A DNA stretch of 13,018 nucleotides, taken from DASZHJ01 sp035581425. Lineage in GTDB: Bacteria; Pseudomonadota; Alphaproteobacteria; ATCC43930; CGMCC-115725. Made by a program: the position numbers and the translations under genes. Positions 1 through 6,410 of this stretch are shown one piece after another; position 1 is the first letter of the stretch, and the number at the start of each line of letters is the position of its first letter. The notes under the pieces are model-generated. The model did not search any database and was not told the DNA's origin. It was given only the letters and a program-made list of their open reading frames with translations. The stretch covers positions 1 through 13,018 of the forward strand of contig DATJVP010000037.1 of assembly GCA_035581425.1 (NCBI GenBank), in the 5' to 3' direction.

Positions 1-2
1 CA

Positions 3-275
3 CGCTACGTGCCGGGCGCTGCGCGGAAACCGGCGCGGGTCGCGCCCGCGGATGCTTTGAGGCGAATGCTCGACGAGTGCCTCGCGATCCCGCGGCGGCT
101 CGACTTCGAGGCTGTCGCAACGATCGTCGACACCGTCGATCGCGTGCCCTGCTGGGAAGTGGCAACGGGCGACGTCGACACCGCCATCGAGCAAATTCGG
201 GAGCTTCTAGAGGATCGAGCTTCGAGATCCGAGCGCGAGCGGGTCCCGCCGATGCGGGTCACCGCAGGGAGCTAG
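3..275 (+). CDS. C-terminal fragment, possibly HPr-kinase-like protein (5' end outside window)
   Basis: The reading frame is open from the window edge to a TAG at 273-275, giving about 90 residues. A GTG at 9 exists, but nothing shows it is the true start, so the gene probably begins outside the window. The visible part has an acidic helical segment (ADALRRMLDECLAIPRRLDF) and then VDRVPCWEVATGDVDTAIEQ. The pattern 'pcW/Y-x-L/V...gDvD.Ai..I' resembles the C-terminal end of HPr-kinase/PEP-carboxykinase-like proteins, but no kinase motif lies inside the window and the assignment is a guess. The last 20 residues are charged and look like a tail. The gene converges on accC, and the two stop codons share four bases. 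It could also be an unrelated hypothetical protein. Coding status is supported by the strong GC codon bias and by the frame ending exactly at the neighbouring gene's stop. Confidence 0.5.
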   Translation, partial: RYVPGAARKPARVAPADALRRMLDECLAIPRRLDFEAVATIVDTVDRVPCWEVATGDVDTAIEQIRELLEDRASRSERERVPPMRVTAGS

Positions 276-1609
276 CGCCCGAGAAAACGCTCGAGCCAAT
301 GCACGTCGTAGTCGCCGTTGACGAAATCCGGGGCGGCGATGAGGCGCTGGTGGAGCGGGATTGTGGTGTCGATGCCGGTGATCACGTATTCCTCGAGCGC
401 GCGGCGGAGCCGCATGAGGCATTCGTTGCGGCTCCCTCCGGATACGATGAGCTTCGAGACGAGGCTGTCGTATTGGGGAGGCACCGTGTAGCCCTGGTAG
501 AGCGCGCTGTCGACGCGCACGCCGAGGCCGCCGGGGGCGTGATAGCCGGTGACCAGGCCCGGCGAGGGCACGAAGGTCTCGGGATGCTCGGCGTTGATAC
601 GGCACTCGATCGAGTGTCCCGACAGCGTCACGTCCTGCTGGCGATAGCCGAGCGGCGCTCCCGAGGCAATCCGGATCTGCTCCCGGACGATGTCGATCCC
701 GCTCAGCATCTCCGAGATCGGATGCTCGACCTGGAGCCGGGTGTTCATCTCGATGAAGTGGAACTTGCCGTCCTCGAAGAGGAACTCGACCGTGCCGGCG
801 CTCCTGTAGCCGAGCTTCGTCATCGCGGCCGTGACGATCGCGCCGAGCGAGGCGCGCTGCTCCGCATTGAGCGCGGGCGAGGGCGTCTCCTCCAGCAGCT
901 TTTGGTGCGACCGCTGAACCGAGCAGTCGCGCTCGCCGATGTGAATGACGCCGCCTTGGCCGTCGCCGAGGATCTGCATCTCGATGTGGCGGGGATGCGT
1001 CAGATGCCGCTCCAGATAGACCTCGGCATTCGCAAAGAAGGCTGCGGATTCCCGCTGTGCCGCCGGCAGCATCTCCGCGAGCGCCGCCTCGTCGCGAGCC
1101 ACGCGCATGCCGCGTCCGCCGCCGCCGCCCGCGGCCTTGATGAGGACGGGATAGCCGATGCGCTTCGCCTCCGCGAGCGCGTGCTCGAGCGTGTCGACCG
1201 CGCCATCGGAGCCTGGCACCACGGGGATGCCGAGGTCGATCGCCGCCCGCTTCGCCGCGACCTTGTCGCCCATCACGCGAATGTGCTCGACGCTGGGGCC
1301 GATGAAGACGAAGCCGTGCTCCTCGACCATTTCCGCAAAGCCCGGGTTTTCCGCGAGGAAGCCCAGTCCCGGATGAATCGCATCGGCGCCGGTGATGCGC
1401 GCGGCGGAGAGGATCGCGGGGATGTTGAGATAGCTCTCGCGCGCGGGCGGCGGACCGATGCAGACGCTCTCGTCCGCGAGGCGCACATGCATCGCCGCTG
1501 CATCCGCCGTCGAATGCACGGCCACGGTCTTGATCCCCATCTCGCGGCAGGCGCGGTGGATGCGCAGCGCGATCTCGCCGCGGTTAGCGATGAGGATCTT
1601 CTCGAACAT
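272..1609 (-). CDS. accC: Acetyl-CoA carboxylase, biotin carboxylase subunit
   Basis: AccC carboxylates the biotin of AccB using ATP and bicarbonate, the first half-reaction of acetyl-CoA carboxylase in fatty acid synthesis; it is cytosolic. The 445 residues match the usual length (about 447). The N-terminal domain opens with FEKILIANRGEIALRI. The ATP-grasp domain carries the glycine loop GGGGGRGM (161-168). Residues matching known catalytic positions are visible: K116, K158, H208, K237, E275, E287, N289, R291, E295 and R337, the last within ECRINAE. Nothing essential is missing. It starts with ATG 14 bp after accB and is the last gene of aroQ-accB-accC. No clear terminator hairpin with a T-tract follows, and the stop codon overlaps that of the convergent gene. 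The only purine-rich run before the ATG is inside a small hairpin, so translation is probably coupled to accB. Confidence 0.97.
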   Translation of the reverse strand: MFEKILIANRGEIALRIHRACREMGIKTVAVHSTADAAAMHVRLADESVCIGPPPARESYLNIPAILSAARITGADAIHPGLGFLAENPGFAEMVEEHGFVFIGPSVEHIRVMGDKVAAKRAAIDLGIPVVPGSDGAVDTLEHALAEAKRIGYPVLIKAAGGGGGRGMRVARDEAALAEMLPAAQRESAAFFANAEVYLERHLTHPRHIEMQILGDGQGGVIHIGERDCSVQRSHQKLLEETPSPALNAEQRASLGAIVTAAMTKLGYRSAGTVEFLFEDGKFHFIEMNTRLQVEHPISEMLSGIDIVREQIRIASGAPLGYRQQDVTLSGHSIECRINAEHPETFVPSPGLVTGYHAPGGLGVRVDSALYQGYTVPPQYDSLVSKLIVSGGSRNECLMRLRRALEEYVITGIDTTIPLHQRLIAAPDFVNGDYDVHWLERFLGR

Positions 1610-1610
1610 C

Positions 1611-1623
1611 GGGGCGCCGCCCC
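1611..1623 (-). promoter_or_regulatory. Hairpin filling the accB-accC gap
   Basis: The gap between the accB stop and the accC ATG is 14 bp. Thirteen of these bases form a perfect inverted repeat, GGGGC-GGC-GCCCC on the transcript, ending one base before the ATG. The 5' arm is the only Shine-Dalgarno-like G run for accC. In a folded mRNA it would be paired unless ribosomes finishing accB open it. The repeat is seen directly; the coupling role is inferred. Confidence 0.4.
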
Positions 1624-2082
1624 CTATTCCACGACCATCAGGACCTGGCCGTACTCGACGGGCATGCCGTCCGCGACGAGGACCTCGGCGACGCGGCCGG
1701 GACGCGGAGCGCGGATCTGGTTCATGACCTTCATGGCCTCGACGATCAGCAGCACCTGGCCCTCGTTAACGCGGTCGCCGAGCTTGACGAAGGGTGGCTG
1801 ATCCGGCTGCGGGGCGATGTAGGCGGTGCCGACCATCGGCGATTTGATCGCGCCGGGATGGTCGACGGGCGCAACGGCCGCAGGCTTCTCGGTCGTCTCG
1901 CTGGGCGAAGCCGCGGGAGCGGCGACCGGCGCGGCGGCGATCGCGGTCACGACGTTCCGCGCGACGCGGATGCGGCGATCCTTGTACGCGTATTCGATTT
2001 CCGTGAGGCCGGTCTCCTCGAGCAGCGCCGCGAGCTCACGGACGAGCTCGGCGTCGACGGCGAGGTCGCTTCGATTGGGCAT
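1624..2082 (-). CDS. accB: Acetyl-CoA carboxylase, biotin carboxyl carrier protein
   Basis: AccB carries the covalently bound biotin that moves carboxyl groups from AccC to the carboxyltransferase AccAD. The 152-residue protein has the standard layout: a helical N-terminal segment (about 1-45), an Ala/Pro-rich flexible linker (about 46-75), and the biotinyl domain (about 78-152). The domain shows IKSPMVGTAY (79-88), the biotinylation motif EAMKVMN (115-121) with the acceptor lysine K118, and a 'PVEYGQVLMVVE' ending. ATG at 2080-2082 is chosen: GAGGG lies about 10 nt upstream and the N-terminal sequence MPNRSDLAVD is typical of the family. The frame stays open further upstream, but that part lies over aroQ in another frame and is spurious. 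It is 17 bp after aroQ and 14 bp before accC, so all three are likely co-transcribed. Confidence 0.96.
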   Translation of the reverse strand: MPNRSDLAVDAELVRELAALLEETGLTEIEYAYKDRRIRVARNVVTAIAAAPVAAPAASPSETTEKPAAVAPVDHPGAIKSPMVGTAYIAPQPDQPPFVKLGDRVNEGQVLLIVEAMKVMNQIRAPRPGRVAEVLVADGMPVEYGQVLMVVE

Positions 2083-2099
2083 TCGAGAGAATCCCTCGC

Positions 2100-2561
2100 T
2101 CAGGCCGTCTTGTCGGCGGCTGCTTCGAGCATGCGCGCATGAGCGTCGAGCGCCAACAGATAGCCCTGCGGCCCCAGCCCCATGATCACACCGTCTGCGA
2201 CCAAGCTGATGTAGGAGTGGTGCCGCCATTCCTCGCGGCGATGGATGTTCGAGAGATGTACCTCGATCGTCGGCACGCCTGCGGCCTTGATCGCGTCGTG
2301 GATCGCGACGGAGGTGTGCGTGAATCCCGCGGGATTGAGGATTATGCCGTCGGCGCTGCCGCGCGCCTCCTGGATCCAGTCCACGATCTGGCCCTCGTGA
2401 TTGGACTGTCGGAAATCGATGTCGAGCTCCAGCTCGCTCGCGCGCTCGGCGCAAGCGGCCTCGATGTCCGCCAGCGTGCTCGAGCCGTAAATCTGCGGCT
2501 CGCGGATGCCCAGCATGTTGAGGTTGGGGCCGTTCAAGATGAGGATCGTCGCGCGTGCCAC
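2100..2561 (-). CDS. aroQ: 3-dehydroquinate dehydratase, type II
   Basis: AroQ removes water from 3-dehydroquinate to give 3-dehydroshikimate, step three of the shikimate pathway. The small type II enzyme (153 residues here) normally forms a dodecamer. Motifs in order (numbered from the GTG start): NGPNLNMLG (10-18), the catalytic tyrosine in EPQIYG (Y25), QSNHEG (53-58), LNPAGFTHTS with the active-site Asn (N76), the catalytic histidine in EVHLSN (H102), and REEWR (109-113). The start is a choice. TTG at 2567 has a G run touching it, too close for a ribosome site. GTG at 2559-2561 has GGGAA about 7 nt upstream and is preferred. The aroQ-accB-accC order is common in alphaproteobacteria. A promoter candidate lies at 2598-2626. 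Confidence 0.95.
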   Translation of the reverse strand: MARATILILNGPNLNMLGIREPQIYGSSTLADIEAACAERASELELDIDFRQSNHEGQIVDWIQEARGSADGIILNPAGFTHTSVAIHDAIKAAGVPTIEVHLSNIHRREEWRHHSYISLVADGVIMGLGPQGYLLALDAHARMLEAAADKTA

Positions 2562-2567
2562 CGGCAA

Positions 2568-2572
2568 TTCCC
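2568..2572 (-). promoter_or_regulatory. Ribosome binding site deciding the aroQ start
   Basis: GGGAA on the minus strand ends 6-7 nt before GTG (2559-2561) but abuts TTG (2565-2567). It therefore supports the GTG start. It is a weak site, so the choice is tentative. Confidence 0.4.
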
Positions 2573-2597
2573 GAGATCGGATGTTTGCGATCCGCGC

Positions 2598-2626
2598 CTT
2601 ATAGCAGGGGGGGAGGGGTGGGGCAA
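2598..2626 (-). promoter_or_regulatory. Sigma70-like promoter of aroQ-accB-accC with a G-run spacer
   Basis: On the minus strand, TTGCCC (2621-2626, 4 of 6 to the -35 consensus) is followed by exactly 17 bp and then TATAAG (2598-2603, 5 of 6 to the -10 consensus). The predicted transcript start is near 2591, giving a leader of about 30 nt before the aroQ GTG. The plus strand of the spacer and its edge is almost pure G, with runs of 7, 4 and 4 between 2607 and 2623, a possible quadruplex-forming tract. Confidence 0.55.
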
Positions 2627-2630
2627 ACAG

Positions 2631-2650
2631 CGTGCGTCGAAGGACGCACG
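2631..2650 (-). terminator. Hairpin after the MarR gene, possible terminator
   Basis: A perfect 8-bp inverted repeat, CGTGCGTC / GACGCACG, with a four-base loop begins one base after the regulator's stop codon. The transcript continues CUGUUUGCC, so the U-tract is short and broken; termination would be weak or need Rho. The hairpin ends 4 bp before the aroQ -35 box and may insulate the two units. Confidence 0.45.
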
Positions 2651-2651
2651 G

Positions 2652-3143
2652 TCATTCCACCTCCGCTACAAAAGGCGTTGCTGCCCTTGCCTCGAGCTTG
2701 GCGAGGAGGCGGTCTAGCGAGGCCCGCTCCGTGGGTGCAAGGCCTGCGAGGAGGCGTGCCTCGACGCGGCGGGCGTGGGGCACGATCTCGCGGTGGACGG
2801 CTTTTCCGGTCGCCGTGAGGGCGAGGACCGAGCGGCGGCGGTCGGCGGGGTCGATGCGGCGGCTCACGCGGCCGGAGGCGACGAGGCGCGCCACTGCCCG
2901 GCTCACGCGCACCTTGTCCATCTGCGTCTTCTCCGCGACGCCGTTCGCGGAGAGCGGGCCGAAGCGCCCGAGCACCGCCATCACCCGCCACTCCGGCACC
3001 GTGAGCCGGAACCGCCGCTCGTAGCTCCGCGCGATCGCCTGGGAGACGCGGAGCATGAGCACCGAGAGCCGATAGGGCAGGAATTCTTCCAGAACGAGCC
3101 CGCCGTTTGGGGGGCGGGCGCGGGGGCTTGGCTTTCGTTTCAT
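2652..3143 (-). CDS. MarR-family transcriptional regulator, likely of the homogentisate operon
   Basis: A 163-residue winged helix-turn-helix protein of the MarR family, which usually act as dimers that repress a divergent operon until an aromatic ligand binds. An N-terminal basic tail (1-16) leads into dimerisation helices (LEEFLPYRLSVLMLRVSQAI). The DNA-binding domain spans about 50-115: VPEWRVMAVLGRFGPLSANG, a recognition-helix region around MDKVRVSRAVARLVASG (75-91), and the wing RIDPADRRRSVLALT (96-110) with the family's D-x-R-R signature. C-terminal helices complete the dimer arm. The ATG lies 20 bp from the hppD ATG on the other strand, with no Shine-Dalgarno sequence in front. A palindrome overlaps its start codon, suggesting autorepression. 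The target (hppD-hmgA-fahA-maiA) is inferred from position, and the ligand (perhaps homogentisate or 4-hydroxyphenylpyruvate) is unknown. Confidence 0.9.
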   Translation of the reverse strand: MKRKPSPRARPPNGGLVLEEFLPYRLSVLMLRVSQAIARSYERRFRLTVPEWRVMAVLGRFGPLSANGVAEKTQMDKVRVSRAVARLVASGRVSRRIDPADRRRSVLALTATGKAVHREIVPHARRVEARLLAGLAPTERASLDRLLAKLEARAATPFVAEVE

Positions 3144-3156
3144 CTGAAACTAAATT
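3128..3156 (+). promoter_or_regulatory. Candidate hppD promoter
   Basis: TTGGCT (3128-3133) and TAAATT (3151-3156) are spaced by 17 bp; each matches the sigma70 consensus at 4 of 6 positions. The spacer is almost entirely the inverted repeat. Transcription would begin near 3163, at or next to the hppD ATG, which would make a leaderless mRNA. The boxes are weak, so this is a candidate only. Confidence 0.35.
3133..3154. promoter_or_regulatory. Candidate MarR operator (22-bp inverted repeat)
   Basis: Arms TTTcGTTTCA and TGAAACtAAA flank a two-base centre; 9 of 11 position pairs match, with a perfect 6-bp core GTTTCA / TGAAAC at 3137-3142 and 3145-3150. The size and symmetry suit a MarR dimer. 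It covers the regulator's start codon and lies just upstream of hppD, so one bound dimer could block both directions. The palindrome is seen directly; the binding protein is inferred. Confidence 0.65.
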
Positions 3157-3163
3157 GCTGGGC

Positions 3164-4282
3164 ATGGCCGATCCCGTCAAGACCCCAGAGCCCGCCGCCG
3201 CTCCCAGCGATCTCTGGGAAAATCCCATGGGAACCGACGGTTTCGAGTTCGTGGAGTACACGGCGCCCGACACCGCGGCGCTGGGCAGGCTCTTCGAGAG
3301 CATGGGCTTCGCCGCGGTGGCGCGGCATCGCTCCAAGAATGTGACGCTCTACCGCCAGGGCGACGTCAACTTCGTCGTCAATTCCGAGCCCGAGAGCTTC
3401 GCCCAGGCTTTCGCGCGCCTTCACGGCCCCTCCGTCTGCGCCATTGCGTTCCGCGTGCGCGACGCCGCCCGCGCGCATGACCGCGCGATCGCGCTCGGCG
3501 CAAAGCCCGTCCACGGGAAGGTCGGACCGATGGAGCTCAACATCCCCGCGATCGAGGGGATCGGCGGCAGCCTCATCTATCTCGTCGACCGCTACGGCGA
3601 CCGCACGATCTACGACGTGGATTTCGTGCCCTTGACGGGCGCCGAGGCGAGGCCCCGCGGCGCGGGCCTGACGAGCGTCGATCACCTCACGCACAACGTG
3701 CATCGCGGGCGCATGGCGCTCTGGGCGAAGTTCTACGAGGACCTCTTCAATTTCCGTGAGGTCCGCTATTTCGATATCGAAGGCAAGCTCACGGGGCTGC
3801 GCTCGAAGGCGATGACGAGCCCCTGCGGCAAGATCCGCATTCCCATCAACGAGAGCGCCGACGACAAGTCGCAGATTGCGGAATACCTCGCGGCCTATCG
3901 CGGCGAGGGGATCCAGCACATCGCGCTCACGACCGAGGACGTGCACGCGACCGTCGAGGCACTGCGCGCGCGCGGCGTCGCCTTCATGAGCGTGCCCGAC
4001 ACTTACTACGAGCAGGTCGAGGCGCGCCTTCCCGGCCACGGCCAGGACCTGGAGCGCCTCAAGCTAAACCGCATCCTCGTCGACGGCGCGCCGACCGAGG
4101 GCGGCGGGCTGCTGCTGCAGATTTTCACGGATACGGTGATCGGCCCGATCTTTTTCGAGATTATCCAGCGCAAGGGCAACGAAGGCTTCGGAGAGGGCAA
4201 TTTCCGTGCGCTCTTCGAATCGATCGAGCTCGATCAGATTCGGCGCGGCGTCCTCGATCCGCAGGCGAAGGAGACACAATGA
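3164..4282 (+). CDS. hppD: 4-hydroxyphenylpyruvate dioxygenase
   Basis: This cytosolic Fe(II) enzyme converts 4-hydroxyphenylpyruvate and O2 to homogentisate and CO2, the entry step of this operon's pathway. It has 372 residues, close to the usual 350-380. There are two vicinal-oxygen-chelate domains: an N-terminal one (about 25-155, starting GTDGFEFVEY) and a catalytic one (about 170-350). The expected metal ligands are H174 (VDHLTHNVH), H252 (GIQHIALT) and E332 (FFEIIQR). The C-terminus keeps the family hallmark GFGEGNFRALFESIE. ATG 3164 is chosen because NPMGTDGFEF follows a short leader, as in many family members. It has no Shine-Dalgarno sequence. A second ATG at 3227 has GGGA 7 nt upstream and would give a 351-residue protein, but would lose the conserved NP before MG. 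The stop overlaps the hmgA ATG by 4 bp (ATGA), implying translational coupling. Confidence 0.97.
   Translation: MADPVKTPEPAAAPSDLWENPMGTDGFEFVEYTAPDTAALGRLFESMGFAAVARHRSKNVTLYRQGDVNFVVNSEPESFAQAFARLHGPSVCAIAFRVRDAARAHDRAIALGAKPVHGKVGPMELNIPAIEGIGGSLIYLVDRYGDRTIYDVDFVPLTGAEARPRGAGLTSVDHLTHNVHRGRMALWAKFYEDLFNFREVRYFDIEGKLTGLRSKAMTSPCGKIRIPINESADDKSQIAEYLAAYRGEGIQHIALTTEDVHATVEALRARGVAFMSVPDTYYEQVEARLPGHGQDLERLKLNRILVDGAPTEGGGLLLQIFTDTVIGPIFFEIIQRKGNEGFGEGNFRALFESIELDQIRRGVLDPQAKETQ
4268..4273 (+). promoter_or_regulatory. Ribosome binding site of hmgA
   Basis: AAGGAG lies 5 nt before ATG 4279, inside the hppD 3' end. It is one of the few near-consensus sites in this operon and supports an independently loadable start despite the ATGA overlap. 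Confidence 0.7.
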
Positions 4283-5421
4283 AGACCTGGATCAGCTTTC
4301 CCCACATGGCGGGCAAGAGCTCGCGGCAGGCGCATGCGGATTTGCCGGAGGGAACCTACGAGCGCGAGCTCGGCAAGGAGGGCTTCTTCGGCCCGGCGAC
4401 GCAGATGTATCACGCGCATCCGCCGACGGGCTGGATCGATTGGGAGGGGCCGCTGCGCCCGCGCGCCTTCGACCTCACCAAGCTCAATACGGTCGCGTCA
4501 TCGCCTTGGCAGGCGGACGAGATCCTTTTCAATGCGCATCTGCGCTATCGGCTCTGGCGTACCAGCGGCAAGATGGACCATCTCGTACGCAACGGCGACG
4601 GCGACGAGCTGCTCTTCGTGCATGCGGGGGAGGGCGAGCTCTTTTGCGATTGGGGCCATCTGAGTTTCCGCGATGGCGACTACATCGTGCTGCCGCGCGG
4701 CGCGCAGTGGCGGGTCGATTGCGCGGGCGCCGCCACTTTCCTGATGATCGAGGCTACCAACGAGGGCTACCGCCTGCCGGAGAAGGGGCTCGTCGGCGGT
4801 ACGGCGATCTTCGATCCTGCCGTCCTAGAGGTGCCCGCGATTGACGAGGCCTTCAGGGCGCAGCAGACGCAAGCGGGGAAGCGCGAGGAGTGGCGCGTCC
4901 GCGTCAAGCGCCGCGGCCAAATCTCCACCATCACCTATCCCTACAATCCCCTCGACGCCGTCGGTTGGCACGGCGATCTCGCGCCCGTCAAACTGAATTG
5001 GCGCGACATCCGCCCGCTGATGAGCCATCGCGTGCATCTGCCGCCCTCCGCGCATACGACATTTCTCGCGAATCGTTTTGTCGTCTGCACATTCGTGCCG
5101 CGTCCCTTCGAGAGCGATCCCGGCGCACTGAAGGTGCCGTTCTTCCATTCGAACGACGATTTCGACGAGGTGATCTTCTATCACCGCGGTAATTTCTTCT
5201 CGCGCGACAACATCCACGCGGGGATGGTGACCCTGCATCCCTGCGGCTTTCCGCATGGACCGCATCCGAAGGCGCTCAAGGGCGCCTTCACGCCGAAAAA
5301 AGGCGAGACCGACGAGGTTGCGGTGATGCTCGATGCACGCGACGCGCTCGACATCGCGAAGCTTCCCGCAGGCGTCGAAGCCGCGGAATACGTGAATTCC
5401 TGGCGCGGCGAGGTCTCGTGA
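4279..5421 (+). CDS. hmgA: Homogentisate 1,2-dioxygenase, short form
   Basis: The Fe(II) enzyme opens the homogentisate ring with O2 to give maleylacetoacetate. It has 380 residues, clearly shorter than the classic bacterial and animal enzymes (about 430-445), and belongs to a shorter cupin branch of the family. Likely iron ligands, by comparison with the classic H-E-H set, are H290 (PFFHSN), E297 (DFDEV) and H326 (FPHGPHP). The spacing H-x6-E is one residue longer than the H-x5-E of the human enzyme. An N-terminal cupin half (ELLFVHAGEGEL, 110-121; DYIVLPRGAQWRV, 134-146) precedes the catalytic half. The ATG overlaps the hppD stop and has a good ribosome site (AAGGAG). The position between hppD and fahA supports homogentisate as substrate; a related ring-cleaving activity cannot be excluded from sequence alone. 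Confidence 0.92.
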   Translation: MKTWISFPHMAGKSSRQAHADLPEGTYERELGKEGFFGPATQMYHAHPPTGWIDWEGPLRPRAFDLTKLNTVASSPWQADEILFNAHLRYRLWRTSGKMDHLVRNGDGDELLFVHAGEGELFCDWGHLSFRDGDYIVLPRGAQWRVDCAGAATFLMIEATNEGYRLPEKGLVGGTAIFDPAVLEVPAIDEAFRAQQTQAGKREEWRVRVKRRGQISTITYPYNPLDAVGWHGDLAPVKLNWRDIRPLMSHRVHLPPSAHTTFLANRFVVCTFVPRPFESDPGALKVPFFHSNDDFDEVIFYHRGNFFSRDNIHAGMVTLHPCGFPHGPHPKALKGAFTPKKGETDEVAVMLDARDALDIAKLPAGVEAAEYVNSWRGEVS

Positions 5422-6410
5422 AGCTTGCCTCGCTGAAGCGCGGCGGCCGCGACGGGACGCTCGTCCTGGTGAGCCGGGATCTCAAGCGCTGCGTCGCGGT
5501 GCCGGAGGTCGCTGCGAGCCTGCAAGGCGCGCTCGACCGCTGGCCGCGCACCGAGCCTGCGCTTCGGGAGGTTGCGGTGCGGCTCGAGGAGGGCGGTATC
5601 GCCAAGGTCGAGCCTTTCGATCCCGTGCTGGCGGCGGCGCCATTGCCGCGCGCCTATCAATGGCTCGACGGTTCCGCCTATCTCTACCACGCCGAGCTCG
5701 TGCGCCGCGCGCGCAAGGCGGAGATGCCGCAAAGCCTCTACAGCGATCCCCTGATGTACCAGGGCGGCTCCGACAGCTTCATCGGCCCGACCGACGACAT
5801 CCTCGCTGCCGACGAAGCCGCGGGCATCGATTTCGAGAGCGAGGTCGCGGTCGTCCTTGACGACGTCCCCATGGGCGTCGCCGCTGCCGAAGCGGCCTCG
5901 CACATCAAGCTCGTGATGCTCGTCAACGACGTGAGCCTGCGCAATCTCATCCCACCGGAGCTCGCGAAGGGATTCGGCTTCCTGCACGGCAAGCCCGCAA
6001 CTGCCTTCTCGCCGGTGGCGGTGACGCCGGACGAGTTCGGCGCCGCGTGGGACGGCCGCACCGTCCATCTGCCGGTCGTGAGCACCATCAACGGATCGCT
6101 CTTCGGCAAGCCCAATGCCGGTGAGGACATGAACTTCGACTTTCCAACCTTGATCGCGCATGCCGCGAAGACCCGCGAGCTCGAGGCCGGGACGATCCTC
6201 GGCTCCGGCACGATCTCGAACCGCGCCCAAGGCGCAGGCTCCTCCTGCATCGCCGAGCGGCGCATGATCGAGACCATCGAGACCGGCGCGCCGGTGACGC
6301 CTTTTCTCAAATTCGGCGACCGCGTTCGGATTGAAATGCTCGATGCCGAGGGTCGCTCGATCTTTGGCGCCATCGATCAGAAGGTTGCGCAATACCGCCT
6401 GCCCGGTTGA
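5418..6410 (+). CDS. fahA: Fumarylacetoacetate hydrolase
   Basis: It hydrolyses the C-C bond of fumarylacetoacetate, giving fumarate and acetoacetate, the end of the pathway. The 330-residue protein is of the bacterial FAH type. After a variable N-terminal region (1-75) the catalytic domain shows SDPLMYQGGSDSFIGP (109-124), the metal-binding acidic cluster FESE (139-142, with E140 and E142), LVNDVSLRN (168-176, with D171), FGFLHGKPATAFSP (186-199), and a late GSGTISN segment (262-268). These are the expected metal and active-site blocks. The start is GTG, overlapping the hmgA TGA by 4 bp (GTGA), with GAGG 4 nt upstream; this is the third gene coupled in series. FAH-fold enzymes include other C-C hydrolases and decarboxylases, but the context with hppD, hmgA and maiA makes this identity strong. 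Confidence 0.93.
   Translation: MKLASLKRGGRDGTLVLVSRDLKRCVAVPEVAASLQGALDRWPRTEPALREVAVRLEEGGIAKVEPFDPVLAAAPLPRAYQWLDGSAYLYHAELVRRARKAEMPQSLYSDPLMYQGGSDSFIGPTDDILAADEAAGIDFESEVAVVLDDVPMGVAAAEAASHIKLVMLVNDVSLRNLIPPELAKGFGFLHGKPATAFSPVAVTPDEFGAAWDGRTVHLPVVSTINGSLFGKPNAGEDMNFDFPTLIAHAAKTRELEAGTILGSGTISNRAQGAGSSCIAERRMIETIETGAPVTPFLKFGDRVRIEMLDAEGRSIFGAIDQKVAQYRLPG

Noticed and set aside
245..258. Small hairpin CCCGC/GCGGG downstream of accC as a terminator
   Set aside because: Five base pairs, inside the convergent coding region, with no T-tract on the minus strand.
77..1801. 574-codon open frame on the plus strand opposite accC and accB
   Set aside because: It is antisense to AccC with all catalytic residues intact; the translation is low-complexity and charged with no recognisable motif.
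2083..2454. Longer accB start extending far upstream
   Set aside because: The extension overlaps aroQ in another frame and looks like a shadow; ATG 2082 has a ribosome site and a normal AccB N-terminus.
3107..3163. Upstream extension of hppD
   Set aside because: It would run over the MarR gene start and the palindrome, and the extra residues (GGGRGGLAFVSS...) do not resemble the family.
3223..3232. Palindrome TCCCATGGGA as a second regulator site
   Set aside because: It encodes the conserved NPMG of HppD and does not resemble the GTTTCA palindrome; coding constraint explains it.
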